Assembly (NCBI GenBank): GCA_002423265.1
Contig: DIVE01000072.1
Location: 9,508-28,171 of the forward strand
Origin: Methylophilaceae bacterium UBA6140
GTDB taxonomy: Bacteria > Pseudomonadota > Gammaproteobacteria > Burkholderiales > Methylophilaceae
DNA length: 18,664 nt
Reading direction: 5' to 3'
The notes under the pieces were generated by a model. The model was not told where the DNA came from and did no database searches. It worked only from the letters and a program-made list of their open reading frames with translations. The translations under genes and the position numbers were made by a program. This document shows positions 18,389-18,664 of this stretch, piece by piece (position 1 is the first letter of the stretch; every line of letters begins with the position of its first letter).

Positions 18389-18407
18389 CGCAACCAGGCA
18401 GGTTGCG
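18389..18407 (-). repeat. Hairpin between bioB and bioF
   Basis: In the sense of the biotin transcript, CGCAACC, a 5-nt TGCCT loop and GGTTGCG form a perfect 7-bp stem, followed by TTGTTTGC. The T-rich tail is interrupted, so it is at most a weak terminator. An mRNA-processing or stabilising hairpin is an alternative. Confidence 0.55.
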
Positions 18408-18428
18408 CTGAGTGCCTTGGCTCAAACC

Positions 18429-18664
18429 TTAGCGGCCTTCCGGCCTGATACCGAGTTTGGCGAACAGCTTCTTGTCGGTTTCCGCTTCCGGATTACCGGT
18501 GGTCAGCAGTTTCTCGCCGTAGAAAATCGAGTTGGCGCCCGCGATGAAGCAAAGCGCCTGTATGCCTTCGTGCATGCTCTGACGGCCGGCGGAAAGGCGC
18601 ACATGACTTGCGGGCATGGTGATACGGGCGATGGCAATAGTGCGCACAAACTCGAACGGATCGA
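18429..18664 (-). CDS. bioB: Biotin synthase BioB, C-terminal fragment
   Basis: BioB is the radical-SAM enzyme that inserts sulfur into dethiobiotin. The minus-strand frame is open to the right edge and gives the last 77 or so residues: [20 protein letters not shown], then [31 protein letters not shown], ending in [13 protein letters not shown]. The VRLSAGR segment carries the unusual arginine ligand of the [2Fe-2S] cluster (R260 in E. coli). The radical-SAM cysteines lie outside the window. It is the most upstream visible gene of the biotin operon; the operon promoter must lie further right or beyond the window. Confidence 0.95.
   Translation of the reverse strand, partial: DPFEFVRTIAIARITMPASHVRLSAGRQSMHEGIQALCFIAGANSIFYGEKLLTTGNPEAETDKKLFAKLGIRPEGR

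Noticed and set aside
18339..18425. A longer BioF starting at the TTG at 18425
   Set aside because: The ribosome-site spacing is about 1 nt, the extra 29 residues do not resemble BioF, and the hairpin in this stretch fits an untranslated gap better.

Overview
This is a stretch of ordinary chromosome from a Gram-negative proteobacterium, most likely a betaproteobacterium of the Nitrosomonadales/Gallionellaceae kind. That placement is inferred from gene order, codon use and protein style; no rRNA or other marker is present. Coding density is very high, and no phage, plasmid, IS, tRNA, rRNA or CRISPR feature is visible.

Layout. Positions 1-141 hold the N-terminus of a minus-strand sugar kinase (AmgK family), divergent from a plus-strand cluster for outer-membrane assembly and housekeeping: lptD, surA, pdxA, rsmA. 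Next comes adk with its own extended -10 promoter and a clear intrinsic terminator (6851-6874). A second plus-strand group follows: leuS, lptE, holA, then proA, nadD and a BepA-like M48 metalloprotease lipoprotein with TPRs. From 14808 to the right edge a minus-strand biotin operon (bioB partial, bioF, bioH, bioC, bioD) runs convergently into the protease gene.

How the genes work together. LptD and LptE form the outer-membrane LPS translocon; SurA is the periplasmic chaperone that delivers LptD and other barrels; the M48/TPR lipoprotein resembles BepA, which in E. coli assists or degrades stalled LptD. AmgK-family kinases recycle cell-wall sugars. On the minus strand BioC methylates malonyl-ACP, BioH releases the methyl group from pimeloyl-ACP methyl ester, BioF makes the 8-amino-7-oxononanoate skeleton, BioD closes the ureido ring and BioB inserts sulfur. 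BioA is not in this window. The bioF-H-C-D genes are joined by three successive ATGA overlaps.

Most notable signal. The leuS gene carries an in-frame insertion (about 8072-8160) that looks like an intergenic palindromic repeat element captured inside an essential tRNA synthetase, ending in a short heptamer tandem array. Lesser points are a two-cysteine LptD, an insertion in RsmA, paired dyad structures between holA and proA, a hairpin between bioB and bioF, and an adk promoter whose TG motif is the rsmA stop codon. I see no undescribed multi-gene system; the content is otherwise conventional core genome.
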